The position numbers and the translations under genes are program-made. Shown in pieces: positions 1 to 9,765 of a DNA stretch of 64,000 nucleotides (within the stretch, counting starts at the first letter, position 1; each line of letters opens with the position of its first letter). Origin of the DNA: Acidobacteriota bacterium (GTDB lineage Bacteria; Acidobacteriota; Terriglobia; Terriglobales; Acidobacteriaceae); contig JABDBE010000003.1 in assembly GCA_013288805.1 (NCBI GenBank), positions 1-64,000 of the forward strand. The letters run 5' to 3'. The notes under the pieces are model-generated. The model saw nothing but the letters and a program-made list of their open reading frames with translations. It searched no databases and was not told where the DNA came from.

Positions 1-32
1 GCCGGGGGCGGCCGTCGCTACGTGGTGCCGCG

Positions 33-293
33 CTACTGGATTTTTCGGTTGGTGAGGGCCTTTAATTCTTCGACGATTTGCTCCAGCCGGCCGCGCCGCT
101 GAGCGTGATTTTGCTGCGCTGGCAAGGTTCGTCTCTGCTGGGCGTACTGCTCGTTGAGTCTCTGGATGTCACTGATCTCGGCCTTTAGCAGGTGGACACG
201 ACTAAGGATCGCTTCTCTTCCATTTAGTAACATGTCTCTAGCATACCCTAGTTCTCGAACATCCGCTCGGCCTTGTTGTGTGACTTTGGGCAT
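33..293 (-). CDS. small putative coiled-coil protein, hypothetical
   Basis: 86-aa ORF with heptad-like charged helix; no family recognised. Confidence 0.35.
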   Translation of the reverse strand: MPKVTQQGRADVRELGYARDMLLNGREAILSRVHLLKAEISDIQRLNEQYAQQRRTLPAQQNHAQRRGRLEQIVEELKALTNRKIQ

Positions 294-356
294 CCACGGC
301 CCGATTTGAGAACAAATCCTTTGCGGTGGAAATTCTGCCGGGTGAGAAATGACAAA

Positions 357-3300
357 TTACGGCACTTTCACCGAGTCATGAGTCTCGGCGGTCCGGAAAC
401 TCATTTTGGCGGTGCGTTCGAGTTTGTCCCAGGCGAAGCGCTGGCCTTCGATAGCGCGCTTCACCGTCTTGAACAGCACGACTGAAAATAGTTGGCGGTA
501 GGCGAAACGTTGCAGCCAGACCTGGCTAAGCAGCCAGCCGTCTTCGCGAGCTTCGGGTTGGCGGCGCTCGAGGGCAAACGCGATGGCGGAAGTAATGAAA
601 TCGATGACCAGAAAAGCAGCGAAGAAAAGGATAAGCCGCTGGATGCTGGCGGGATCAGTGGAGTCCGGATGGAAATGTTTTTGAATGAAATACCAAATTG
701 TGCCTACGGCAAACATCAAGTCAATGAAAGGCGAAACCAGGGGCAGCAAGATTTGAAAGATGACGATATTGGGCAGAGCAACCCAACCGAGCGCCCCCTT
801 GCGCGCGAACACGGCACGATGCTTCCATACCGACTGCAGAATTCCAAAAGACCAGCGGAAGCGTTGGCGCATGAGGCCGTTAGCACTGACGGGCGCCTCA
901 GTGTAGGCGAGCGCCAAATCTTCATACTGCACGCGGTAACCGAGCCGCAGCAGCGCCATAGTCAGATCAGCATCTTCAGCCACGGTGTCAGTGTGGTATC
1001 CGCCAGCTTCGCGCACCGCAGATGTTCTCCAAGCGCCGATCGCTCCCGGGACCACGCTGACGGCTCCAAGAACGTTCAGCGCCCTGCGCTCGAAGTTCTG
1101 GCTGGTGATGTACTCGAGCGCCTGCCATCGGGTCCACAGGTTCACGCGATTCCCAACCTTGGCGTTTCCCGCGACGGCTGCGACTTTGGGATTGAGGAAA
1201 TGGGGAACCAAGCGTGAAATCGCGTTGCGGGCGATCACCGTGTCGGCGTCGATGCCCACGAAGATTTCTTCGTCGCTCAAGTGTTCAAGACCGAAGTTGA
1301 GGGCTTCCGCTTTGCCGGAGTTCGGCTTGCTAAGGATGAGCACACGGCCCGAGGCTTCTTCCTCCGCAAAAGCCTGGCGCGCCACTTCCAGAGTGTTGTC
1401 CGTGGAGCCGTCATCAATCACAATCACGTGCAGGCCGGGATAATCCGAGTCCAGCACAGCGCGCACCGTGCGCTCGATCACCTTTTCTTCGTTGTAGGCG
1501 GGAATTAACACGGCGACCGCCGGTTTGTAGGAAGCTGCCTCGGTCGGCGTGCCGTAAGATTGCTGCCGCAGGCGATCGTAAATCGCGAACGCTCCAACGA
1601 ACAGCAACCGTCCAGTCATCAGCAAGTCACCAAGAAAAAATATCCAGGTGATGGCGTGCGTGCTGAAGTCCCAAATCGCGAATCCCATCCAGTCAAATCG
1701 GGCGGCCCAGCGCTCGTTATAGGGAATCGGAGGCATGACATCGGCCTTCGTCTTGCCGATCAAATCGCTAAGAGCGACGATCTCATCCCCTTTCGCGCGC
1801 ACACCGTCGATAATCATGGGCAAGGCACGGACGGTTTCGCTGCGATCCCCGCCGCCATCGTGCAGCAGGATGACGCTGCCACAGAGCCGGTCCTTGGGAT
1901 CGCAGGGCGGGATGTGGGCAAGTACCACGGCCGCGATGTGCTCGGCGGGATTCCCCGGTTCCTTCCAGTCATTGGGATCGATCTTGTTGCCCACGCTGAT
2001 GTAGCCCATATCCTGAACTACTTCGAGCGGCCGGACCTGGTCAGCCGTATCAGGCTCCTGATCGATAGAATAAGGCGGGCGGAAAAGAATAGTGTGGATT
2101 CCCAGGCGGCTGGCAAACAGCTGCTCGGTGAGGCTCAACTCGACTTTCATGTAGCTGAGCGAAATGTTGCTGATGTCAGGATGAGTGAAAGTGTGATTCC
2201 CGATTTCATGCCCCTCGCGGTAGACGCGAGAAGTGACGCTGCCGAAATCCTTGGCCTCAAGCCCAATCAAAAAGAAAGTCGCAGTCGCATTTTCTTTCTT
2301 CAGCACGTCCAGGATCTTCGGCGTCCACTGCGGATCGGGGCCATCGTCGAAGGTGATGGCAACCGCTTTCGGATTGTAGCCATAGCGAGCGACACGGTAA
2401 GGCTGCGGCAAAGGGTCAATATTTTCGTCGGTGATGATTCCGTCGGAATCCACCGTGATCTCCCGAGTCCCGTTGGCCGGACGATCTTCGATGCGCAGAA
2501 TTTCGCCCTGACCCTCCATATCCACGTCTTGACCGGGGAGAACGTCTTTCAGCTTATCCGGAGCCGTGGGATCCCCCGGAACATCCCAAACCCGCCACAG
2601 CGAGCGATCTTCAGCACCCAAGCGCCAGAGCGCGAAAGTCCCAACCCCCAGGCGTTGGGCGGCGCGCATCTCGTTGAGCGCGGTGACTGCATCCAGAAAC
2701 CAGATGTCGTGACGCCGATTTTGCTCATCCATGTAGCTGAAGTGCGGATTGCTGCTGTCGCCGTCGAAGTCGATGTCTTCTTCCGAATCGCGCGCGCCCA
2801 GCCACGCTTCCTGCACCGAGACGTTTGTGTCTCGCACATCCGGCGGCAGTTTGCCGTGCTTCGGCTTGCGCACCCAGTCATAACCGTAATTGCCAATCGC
2901 ACAGATCAGTTTGTCGGGCGGAACCGCTTTGCGCGCGAATTCCAGGTTCGCGACAAACCAGTCTTGGGACGCGACCGGCCCCGGCGTTCCTTCGGGATAG
3001 TGCTCGTCATAGTTCATGAGCACCACGCCATCTACACGGCTGGCCACGGCGGGATAATTGAAATCTTCATTGTGCGGAGGCACGCTCACGTACAACCTCA
3101 TGCTTTTAGCATGGAGATCGTCGGAAATTTCCTGCAATAAAGCCATGTAGCCGGGCTGAGCCTCGGGAGCAATCTCCTCGAAGTCGATCATCAGGCCGTG
3201 GTACTTGTCAGTGGCGAGAAACGAATCAACTTGCTGCCGGAAACGCGCGCGCGCGTCCGCGTCATTGAGGAACGATGTGATGTCGACCCAATTCACGCCA

Positions 3301-3857
3301 TCGGAATTGTTCACCATGGGGAACACTTCCATGCCGGTATCTTCGGACTTCAAAAACTTCATGACCTTGTCGTCCACCGGATGGATGCTTGATCCCTGAA
3401 TCACATCGAAGTACACGTTGGTCTGGTCATCGACGCCCTGCAGGTGGCCGTCGGGAGTCAAAACATGAAGCCAGTCGGGATAAAGCAGGTCAACCTGCCG
3501 GGCGTACTCACGCAGCGAAGCGAAGCTGGCTGCATCCCACGGAGCATAGAAAGCGGCGCGGATGCCTTCGTTGGAGTTGAGTTGCGCCAGCGAGGGATTT
3601 GCTTTGTTCTTATGGCTCCCTCGTAAGAGGGCCTGCTTGCGCCGCCGTTCTCTGGCCTTTTCTTTTTCGTTTTCTTTCAGCGCGTGGTAAGGCTTTTTCT
3701 GGGTTTGCCAAATCAGTTCAGGCAATTGCTCGCCGCGCAAGGCGTTATACACGAAGAAAATAACCAGCAGCATGACGCCGACGCCTAGAACGTCAAACAG
3801 GCTTCGCAATCGCTTCCAGCGAGCTTGTCGAGGATCGTAAAAAACCGGTTGCGTCAT
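357..3857 (-). CDS. tripartite GH18-like / NodB polysaccharide deacetylase / family 2 glycosyltransferase membrane protein
   Basis: 1166 aa: N-terminal TM; GH18-like segment (HGLMIDFEEIAP); NodB motifs (VAITFDDGPDP, GNHTFTHPD); TM segment; GT2 motifs (IPAYNEE, DDGSTD, GIDADT, AEDADLT, QRFRW); C-terminal TMs. Confidence 0.9.
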   Translation of the reverse strand: MTQPVFYDPRQARWKRLRSLFDVLGVGVMLLVIFFVYNALRGEQLPELIWQTQKKPYHALKENEKEKARERRRKQALLRGSHKNKANPSLAQLNSNEGIRAAFYAPWDAASFASLREYARQVDLLYPDWLHVLTPDGHLQGVDDQTNVYFDVIQGSSIHPVDDKVMKFLKSEDTGMEVFPMVNNSDGVNWVDITSFLNDADARARFRQQVDSFLATDKYHGLMIDFEEIAPEAQPGYMALLQEISDDLHAKSMRLYVSVPPHNEDFNYPAVASRVDGVVLMNYDEHYPEGTPGPVASQDWFVANLEFARKAVPPDKLICAIGNYGYDWVRKPKHGKLPPDVRDTNVSVQEAWLGARDSEEDIDFDGDSSNPHFSYMDEQNRRHDIWFLDAVTALNEMRAAQRLGVGTFALWRLGAEDRSLWRVWDVPGDPTAPDKLKDVLPGQDVDMEGQGEILRIEDRPANGTREITVDSDGIITDENIDPLPQPYRVARYGYNPKAVAITFDDGPDPQWTPKILDVLKKENATATFFLIGLEAKDFGSVTSRVYREGHEIGNHTFTHPDISNISLSYMKVELSLTEQLFASRLGIHTILFRPPYSIDQEPDTADQVRPLEVVQDMGYISVGNKIDPNDWKEPGNPAEHIAAVVLAHIPPCDPKDRLCGSVILLHDGGGDRSETVRALPMIIDGVRAKGDEIVALSDLIGKTKADVMPPIPYNERWAARFDWMGFAIWDFSTHAITWIFFLGDLLMTGRLLFVGAFAIYDRLRQQSYGTPTEAASYKPAVAVLIPAYNEEKVIERTVRAVLDSDYPGLHVIVIDDGSTDNTLEVARQAFAEEEASGRVLILSKPNSGKAEALNFGLEHLSDEEIFVGIDADTVIARNAISRLVPHFLNPKVAAVAGNAKVGNRVNLWTRWQALEYITSQNFERRALNVLGAVSVVPGAIGAWRTSAVREAGGYHTDTVAEDADLTMALLRLGYRVQYEDLALAYTEAPVSANGLMRQRFRWSFGILQSVWKHRAVFARKGALGWVALPNIVIFQILLPLVSPFIDLMFAVGTIWYFIQKHFHPDSTDPASIQRLILFFAAFLVIDFITSAIAFALERRQPEAREDGWLLSQVWLQRFAYRQLFSVVLFKTVKRAIEGQRFAWDKLERTAKMSFRTAETHDSVKVP

Positions 3858-3921
3858 GAGTGAGTTAGCACCATCCTAAGCCGTGGAGAAAGTCGGGTCA
3901 AACTTTGAAGGGCAGCCTTGC

Positions 3922-4032
3922 GCTTCAGGCTTCAGGCTTTCGGCTTCGGGCTTTCGGTTGCCAGCTTCCAGGTTGGATCTTGTGCTCAGGCGAAGACTGA
4001 TGCCTAACGCCTGAAGCCCGACACCTGAAGCC
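3922..4032. repeat. degenerate 7-bp tandem repeat, inverted pair of arms
   Basis: Left arm GGCTTCA GGCTTTC GGCTTCG GGCTTTC GGTTGCC...; right arm TGATGCC TAACGCC TGAAGCC CGACACC TGAAGCC. Confidence 0.85.
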
Positions 4033-4050
4033 TTCTGCTATATTTCCTCC

Positions 4051-5442
4051 GTGCGCGAATTGCTGCGCAAACATTCCCGTTTCTTTCTGATCGTCACCCT
4101 CGCGGGCGCTGCGCTGCGCCTTCTATTCATTTTCCGGTTTCCCGGAGTCACCAGTGACTCGTTTGTCTACGGCGACATTGCCAAGAACTGGCTGCAGCAC
4201 GGGATTTACGGCCTGAGCGGCATAAATGACATTTCCCCTACGTACATTCGACTGCCAGGATATCCCGCCTTCCTGGCCGCAATATTCGTGATCTTCGGCA
4301 TGGAACACTACCGCGCGGTGCTGGTCGTGCAAATGTTCGTGGACATCGGCACGTGCTTTGTTGTTGCCGACCTTGCACGCCGTTTGATTTCCCTCCGCGC
4401 GGCGCGGGTTGCCTTTCTGTTAGCGGCTCTTTGTCCTTTTCTCGCCAACTACGCTGCCAACGCACTCACGGAAACCTTGGAAGTGTTCTTCACGGTACTG
4501 GCGCTGGACTTGGCCATCGCTGGGCTCGGCACGCGCGGCGATTTGCAGATGAAAGCGTGGGTGGGATGCGGCCTGGCGATCGGAGTAGCCATACTGCTGC
4601 GTCCTGACGGCGGATTGCTTCTGGTCGCGGTTGAAGCATATCTGGCCGTGCTCTTGGTGCGTAGCTGGATGCACAAAACGTCGTCAGTATCCGCTCCACA
4701 CATTCTTCGCGCGGGCTTGATTCTGGCGGTCGTCGCCCTTGCGACCCTCGTTCCCTGGACAGTGCGCAACCTGCGTGTATTCCACGAATTTCAACCGCTC
4801 GCGCCACGCTACGCCAATGAAGAAAATTCTTTTGTACCACTGGGATTCAATCGCTGGGTGAGAACCTGGATCGTCGATTACACCTCGGTTGAAGAGATTT
4901 ACTGGGCGGTACCGGGCAACAAAATCGATGCTGAGAAACTTCCCTCGCGCGCGTTCGATTCATCCGAGCAGAGGGATCAGACGCAGCAATTATTGGACGA
5001 TTACAACGACACGCTGCATGTCACTCCCGATCTCGATGCGAGGTTTGCTGCGCTGGCCAACGACCGAGTGCATCATTCTCCGCTCCGCTATTACCTGGAA
5101 CTTCCGCTGCTGCGCATTGCCGACATGTGGTTGCGGCCGCGTACGGAAACCTTGCCTTCTGACACGCGCTGGTGGGAGTTTGATGACGATCCGGAATGGC
5201 TGGCGCTGGCGATCGGCCTGGGGATTGTTAATCTTTTCTATGTAGGAGCGGCCTTCGCTGGGCTGGTGCGTGGACAATTTAGGCCTTACCTCGACTTGTT
5301 GCTGGCATTCGTAATTTTGCGATCGGCGTTCCTCGGCACTCTGGAAAATCCGGAGCCGCGCTACACGCTCGAGTGTTATCCGCTGGTAATTATTCTTGCG
5401 GCCGCCTTGTTCCAACAGAAAACGCGGCGCACGGATGCTTAA
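4051..5442 (+). CDS. glycosyltransferase family 39-like (PMT/ArnT-type) integral membrane protein
   Basis: 463 aa, multi-TM, N-terminal SFVYGDIAKNWLQHGIYG and RLPGYPAFLAAIF pattern typical of GT39-like proteins. Confidence 0.75.
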   Translation: MRELLRKHSRFFLIVTLAGAALRLLFIFRFPGVTSDSFVYGDIAKNWLQHGIYGLSGINDISPTYIRLPGYPAFLAAIFVIFGMEHYRAVLVVQMFVDIGTCFVVADLARRLISLRAARVAFLLAALCPFLANYAANALTETLEVFFTVLALDLAIAGLGTRGDLQMKAWVGCGLAIGVAILLRPDGGLLLVAVEAYLAVLLVRSWMHKTSSVSAPHILRAGLILAVVALATLVPWTVRNLRVFHEFQPLAPRYANEENSFVPLGFNRWVRTWIVDYTSVEEIYWAVPGNKIDAEKLPSRAFDSSEQRDQTQQLLDDYNDTLHVTPDLDARFAALANDRVHHSPLRYYLELPLLRIADMWLRPRTETLPSDTRWWEFDDDPEWLALAIGLGIVNLFYVGAAFAGLVRGQFRPYLDLLLAFVILRSAFLGTLENPEPRYTLECYPLVIILAAALFQQKTRRTDA

Positions 5443-5493
5443 CAATCAGCAATGCCAATTTTTCGGGGAGCTTTTACCTAAGATGCCGAACCC

Positions 5494-5709
5494 TCAGCCC
5501 AAAGGAGAATCGGTCATGCGGAAGCGCGTACGCACGTGCTCGGAAAGAAGTTCGATCGCCTCACGATTCGATACCGGATCCGCTTGCGCCAGGTATCTCA
5601 TCGCTTCGACCAATTGCCGCTGCCCGTCAACATAGCGAGGATCGGAGGTTCGCTCACGACGCTTACGCCCTATCTGAGGAGGAATCGGAATGGTGAAAAC
5701 CTTGGCCAT
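5494..5709 (-). CDS. small hypothetical protein
   Basis: 71-aa ORF in otherwise non-coding gap; no family recognised. Confidence 0.35.
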   Translation of the reverse strand: MAKVFTIPIPPQIGRKRRERTSDPRYVDGQRQLVEAMRYLAQADPVSNREAIELLSEHVRTRFRMTDSPLG

Positions 5710-5892
5710 AAAAGAGTATTACCGCGATCGGAGTCTTTTTGCCCTCTCCTCTTTTCTCTATGAGCGTCTTTTTGGCAGTATACCGTCCTGCTCTCAGTTT
5801 TTCAGCCTTTATCTTTCCACAGGAGAAAGGCACTGGTCCGACAACCATACACTTCGTTTGACTACTGTCCGGACCTGCTCAATAGCCTTGGG

Positions 5893-6609
5893 CTACCCCT
5901 GAGGCGATACAAACTTGGTTTTGCTCGTGATCTTCAGCTTGAAGACGGAATCCGGAATCTTTTGATTCAATTGAATATCGGAATACTTAGCTACACGGTA
6001 ATCGCCTGATGGCTCGAAGAGTTGCTGCTGAACCGACACGCCGCGGGAGGTGTCGACCCATAACCAGATGTGATCGAACATGTTGCGGCCTTTCACCGAT
6101 TTAGGCACCAGTTCGAGTTTCGCGGTATCAATCCCATTCAACTTCTCAGCGTCGATGTTTTTCACATCGAACGACTTGAGCATATCTTTCCCGCTGCCGC
6201 CGAAACCCAGCACCATGAAGCTCTCAACTGCGCCGCGATCCTTGCTCGTATTAAATGTGGTCACTTGATCTATGCTGGGCTGATAAAACTGAACCTTGCC
6301 TTCCGAAAAGATCACATACTTCAGCGCGGGCTCCCGGATGTCAGCAGCCATTTGAATTTCGTTTCCTGTACGGCGAAAATACACCGTCCCTTTTTGTACG
6401 TCGTGGTCGTCCACAACTTTCTGATATTGGTCCCAGACAAAGCCAGCTTGAGCGGTGCGGAAGCTGGCTGCAGTCTGATCCATCTGACTGAGAACGCGTT
6501 GTAGTTCGTTCGAGTCTGGTGTCTGGGCTGACGCGACTGCCAGGAAAATAATGCCCACAAAACCCAAGCTCATCTGGCGGCACCATCCGAACATCAGCAG
6601 AGGATTCAT
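5893..6609 (-). CDS. LolA-like outer-membrane lipoprotein carrier family protein
   Basis: 238 aa, signal peptide, LolA-type pattern (VYFRRTGNEIQMAADIREPALKYVIFSEGKVQFYQPSIDQVT). Confidence 0.75.
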   Translation of the reverse strand: MNPLLMFGWCRQMSLGFVGIIFLAVASAQTPDSNELQRVLSQMDQTAASFRTAQAGFVWDQYQKVVDDHDVQKGTVYFRRTGNEIQMAADIREPALKYVIFSEGKVQFYQPSIDQVTTFNTSKDRGAVESFMVLGFGGSGKDMLKSFDVKNIDAEKLNGIDTAKLELVPKSVKGRNMFDHIWLWVDTSRGVSVQQQLFEPSGDYRVAKYSDIQLNQKIPDSVFKLKITSKTKFVSPQG

Positions 6610-6634
6610 TGTTCAATCCCAGCGTCGAGCGGAC

Positions 6635-7060
6635 CTACTCTCGCGCCACCCAAACCTTGTAGCTCAGGACGCGCCCCGCGCTGTCATACACGGGCTCAAT
6701 CTTCGTAATGCTGACTTCACCGGAAATAGGTTCGATGATTTCCAGCAACTGGTCGTGAATCGCGTCATCGTCTTTGCCTGCAACCGCAGCCGCTTCAATC
6801 TGGTAAATCAGTCCGCCATTGCCGTCGGGCACCACCGCGACTCCAGTACGATGCGGATTATGCTCAACCGGTTTGTCCTTGAAATTGATCAGCTTCGGGG
6901 AAAGAAAAACAAACAGCAAGATCAGCGTGACCATCACGTCGTACTGGATGGTGCCGCGCTCGTAGGACCAGAAAATGTAATCGCGGATTGTTCGCCAGAT
7001 CCCACTCATCGGAACAGTGGGAGCAGCCATAACCGTCGCATTCGCTTTTGCCCTGTCCAA
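6635..7060 (-). CDS. hypothetical membrane-anchored protein
   Basis: 141 aa ORF with one hydrophobic segment (YDVMVTLILLFVFLSP). Confidence 0.55.
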   Translation of the reverse strand: MDRAKANATVMAAPTVPMSGIWRTIRDYIFWSYERGTIQYDVMVTLILLFVFLSPKLINFKDKPVEHNPHRTGVAVVPDGNGGLIYQIEAAAVAGKDDDAIHDQLLEIIEPISGEVSITKIEPVYDSAGRVLSYKVWVARE

Positions 7061-7100
7061 GTCTATTTTTTACTTACTGTCTTTGCAACGACTAGCGCCG

Positions 7101-8393
7101 CTAGATTTTCCTCGGCGTCAGCCGATCGGTTCCCGTATACGGGCGTAGAGCCTCGGGAATAAGAACGCTACCATCGGCTTGCTGGTAATTCTCCACAATC
7201 GCTACCCAGGTGCGACCGACAGCCAGGCCGCTGCCATTCAGCGTGTGCACGAATTCCGTTTTGTTCTTGCCCGCAGGACGATAGCGGATGTTCGCCCGCC
7301 GCGCCTGAAACGATTCGAAGTTCGAGCACGAAGAAATCTCGCGAAACAACTGCTGCCCCGGCAACCACACTTCGATGTCATAGGTTTTGGCGGCAGAGAA
7401 TCCTATGTCGCCGGTGGATAAAGCGACCACCCGGTAATGCAGGCCCAGCTTCTGCAGCACTTCTTCAGCGTTGTGCGTAAGCTTCTCCAACTGCTCATAA
7501 GAATCTTCCGGACGCGTGAATTTCACCATTTCAACTTTCTGAAACTGATGCTGCCGAATAATTCCCCGCACATCTTTGCCATAAGATCCGGCCTCGCTGC
7601 GGAAACACGGCGTATAAGCAGTGAGCGAGATCGGCAGTTGTGCTCCATCGAGCACTTCATCGCGATACAGATTGGTCACCGGAACTTCCGACGTCGGAAT
7701 CAGCCAGAGATCTTTATCCCCGTGCGGGACCTTGAAAGAATCGGCCGCGAATTTGGGCAACTGCCCCGTCCCGTACATCGATTCCGAATTCACCACGTAC
7801 GGCGGCAAGACCTCGGTATAGCCATGCTCACGGGTGTGCAGGTCGAGCATGAAGTTGGCCAGCGCCCGCTCCAGCCGAGCTCCCAGATCCCAATAGACGG
7901 CAAAGCGCGCACCGGTGATCTTCGCAGCTCGTTCCAGATCGAGCACGCCGAGTTGCTCTCCAATTTCCCAGTGCGGCTTGGGAGCAAAACCAAATGTCGG
8001 CGGCGTGCCCCAGCGGCGGACTTCTACATTGTCGTCCGCGCTCTTGCCCACCGGAACAGTTGGATGCGGAATGTTGGGGATGCCGGAGAGAATCTGCTGC
8101 AACCGGGTTTCGTACTCTTCCGCGGCTTTGCCCAGTTCTTCGACGTGCTCGCGCAATTCCTTGGTCTCGGCGATCAATGCAGACGCGTCCTGCCCGCTCT
8201 TCTTCAGCTTCGCGATCTCTTCGGTGGCGCGATTGCGCTGCGCCTTCATGGTCTCGGCGCTGGTGATCGCCTGCCGCCGCTGGGCATCGATTTGCGCGAA
8301 GTTCTTCAGAACCTCGGTCGGCTTCATGCCGCGCTGGCGCAGCTTTTCCTCGACCAGCGGCAGATTGTCGCGGACAAAACTCAGATCAAGCAT
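7101..8393 (-). CDS. serS: seryl-tRNA synthetase
   Basis: 430 aa; [22 protein letters not shown] start, class II motifs ([48 protein letters not shown]). Confidence 0.97.
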   Translation of the reverse strand: MLDLSFVRDNLPLVEEKLRQRGMKPTEVLKNFAQIDAQRRQAITSAETMKAQRNRATEEIAKLKKSGQDASALIAETKELREHVEELGKAAEEYETRLQQILSGIPNIPHPTVPVGKSADDNVEVRRWGTPPTFGFAPKPHWEIGEQLGVLDLERAAKITGARFAVYWDLGARLERALANFMLDLHTREHGYTEVLPPYVVNSESMYGTGQLPKFAADSFKVPHGDKDLWLIPTSEVPVTNLYRDEVLDGAQLPISLTAYTPCFRSEAGSYGKDVRGIIRQHQFQKVEMVKFTRPEDSYEQLEKLTHNAEEVLQKLGLHYRVVALSTGDIGFSAAKTYDIEVWLPGQQLFREISSCSNFESFQARRANIRYRPAGKNKTEFVHTLNGSGLAVGRTWVAIVENYQQADGSVLIPEALRPYTGTDRLTPRKI

Positions 8394-8494
8394 GGGAATG
8401 AACTACTGTAACGGAAAAGGGGCCGTGAATGCACGCGGCTAAGCTGCACAATCGTTTTGGACTCGCACGCCCCGCAGGTTACACTACAACCGCG

Positions 8495-9442
8495 ATGCCC
8501 GCTTCCCCCGCCACCGTCAGGCGTACGCCGGACCTCTCCGTCAGCTTCGCTGGCCTTGAACTCAAGAACCCCGTAATCGCTGCGAGCGGCACATTTGGTT
8601 ACGGCATCGAGTTCGAAGACGTGGTTCACCTCGATAAGCTCGGCGGCTTCGTCGTCAAAGGCCTGTCGAAAGAGCCCATGGCCGGGAACCCGCCGCCGCG
8701 TCTTTACGAGACCGCCGCAGGCATGCTCAATGCCATCGGATTGCAGAACATCGGGGCCCGCGCCTTCGTCGACGAGAAACTTCCCAAGCTGCGCGAGATC
8801 AAGAATATCGTCGTCGTCGCCAACGTGTTCGGCTACACCCGCGAGGATTACGAGCGCACTATTCAAATCTTGAATGAAGGCGAAGGCATCGCGGCTTACG
8901 AATTGAATGTCTCTTGTCCCAACACGGCCCACGGCGGAATTCAATTTGGCAGCGATCCCCGTTCGCTTGACGAAGTTGTGGCCACGGCCCGCCATTTCTC
9001 GCAGCGGCCGCTGATCGTGAAGCTTTCTCCCAACGTCACCAGCATCGCGCAAATGGCCTACGTGGCGCAGGAAGCCGGTGCCGATGCGGTTTCGCTGGTC
9101 AACACTTTCGTGGCGATGGCCATCGACGCTGAAACTCGCAAGCCGCGCATTGCCAACGTGACCGCCGGACTCTCCGGGCCAGCTATCAAGCCGATCGCGC
9201 TGCGCATGGTTTACGATGCGGCCAAGGCAGTGAAAATCCCGGTCATCGGTATGGGCGGCGTTTCGACAGCAGTGGATATCATCGAGTTCATGCTGGCCGG
9301 CGCCACTGCCGTGCAGATCGGCACTGCCAGTTACTGGGATCCTGTAGCCACCGAAAAGATCGTGAACGAACTTCAAGACTGGTGCGCTCAGCACCGCATC
9401 GAGCGATTAGCTGACCTAACCGGCGGGCTGATCCTCGAATAG
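8495..9442 (+). CDS. pyrD: dihydroorotate dehydrogenase (class 1B-like)
   Basis: PDLSVSFAGLELKNPVIAASGTFGYG; ELNVSCPN; GMGGVSTAVDIIEFMLAGATAVQIGTASY; start set at internal ATG 8495. Confidence 0.95.
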   Translation: MPASPATVRRTPDLSVSFAGLELKNPVIAASGTFGYGIEFEDVVHLDKLGGFVVKGLSKEPMAGNPPPRLYETAAGMLNAIGLQNIGARAFVDEKLPKLREIKNIVVVANVFGYTREDYERTIQILNEGEGIAAYELNVSCPNTAHGGIQFGSDPRSLDEVVATARHFSQRPLIVKLSPNVTSIAQMAYVAQEAGADAVSLVNTFVAMAIDAETRKPRIANVTAGLSGPAIKPIALRMVYDAAKAVKIPVIGMGGVSTAVDIIEFMLAGATAVQIGTASYWDPVATEKIVNELQDWCAQHRIERLADLTGGLILE

Positions 9443-9482
9443 CTCATACCCCTTGCACCATCTGGAGGAAAGGAGCTCGAGA

Positions 9483-9662
9483 ATGACAACTGATTCGAAT
9501 GCGACGGACCCTGCAGGACCAAAACCTCCCTCATTCGGAACTAGACAGATCGTATTTTCACTCGTTTTGCTGGTGATCCTTCTCTTGCTTGGCCAAAGCA
9601 TGGTGCGTCACCGCTTCTTTCAAGGCGGCCGATACCACCAGAACGGCTCCGTCGGGCAATAA
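9483..9662 (+). CDS. small single-TM protein
   Basis: MTTDSNATDPAGPKPPSFGTRQIVFSLVLLVILLLLGQSMV; GGAGG-like ribosome binding site upstream. Confidence 0.5.
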   Translation: MTTDSNATDPAGPKPPSFGTRQIVFSLVLLVILLLLGQSMVRHRFFQGGRYHQNGSVGQ

Positions 9663-9765
9663 GTAAAATCGGAAGCGAGCTGTGCCTTTCCCTTCGCAAA
9701 CCAAACTGAGAAGGACGTAGGCGCAGCGAGTTTGAGCAGGGAGGGCGACCCTCCAAGGCCAGATC

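Noticed and set aside
492-3140. Long plus-strand ORFs (241 and 526 aa) opposite the GH18/deacetylase/GT2 gene
   Set aside because: Shadow ORFs antisense to a motif-rich coding frame in GC-rich DNA; no recognisable domains.
8381-9394. 337-aa minus-strand ORF opposite pyrD
   Set aside because: pyrD on the plus strand carries clear family motifs; the antisense frame has compositional bias only.
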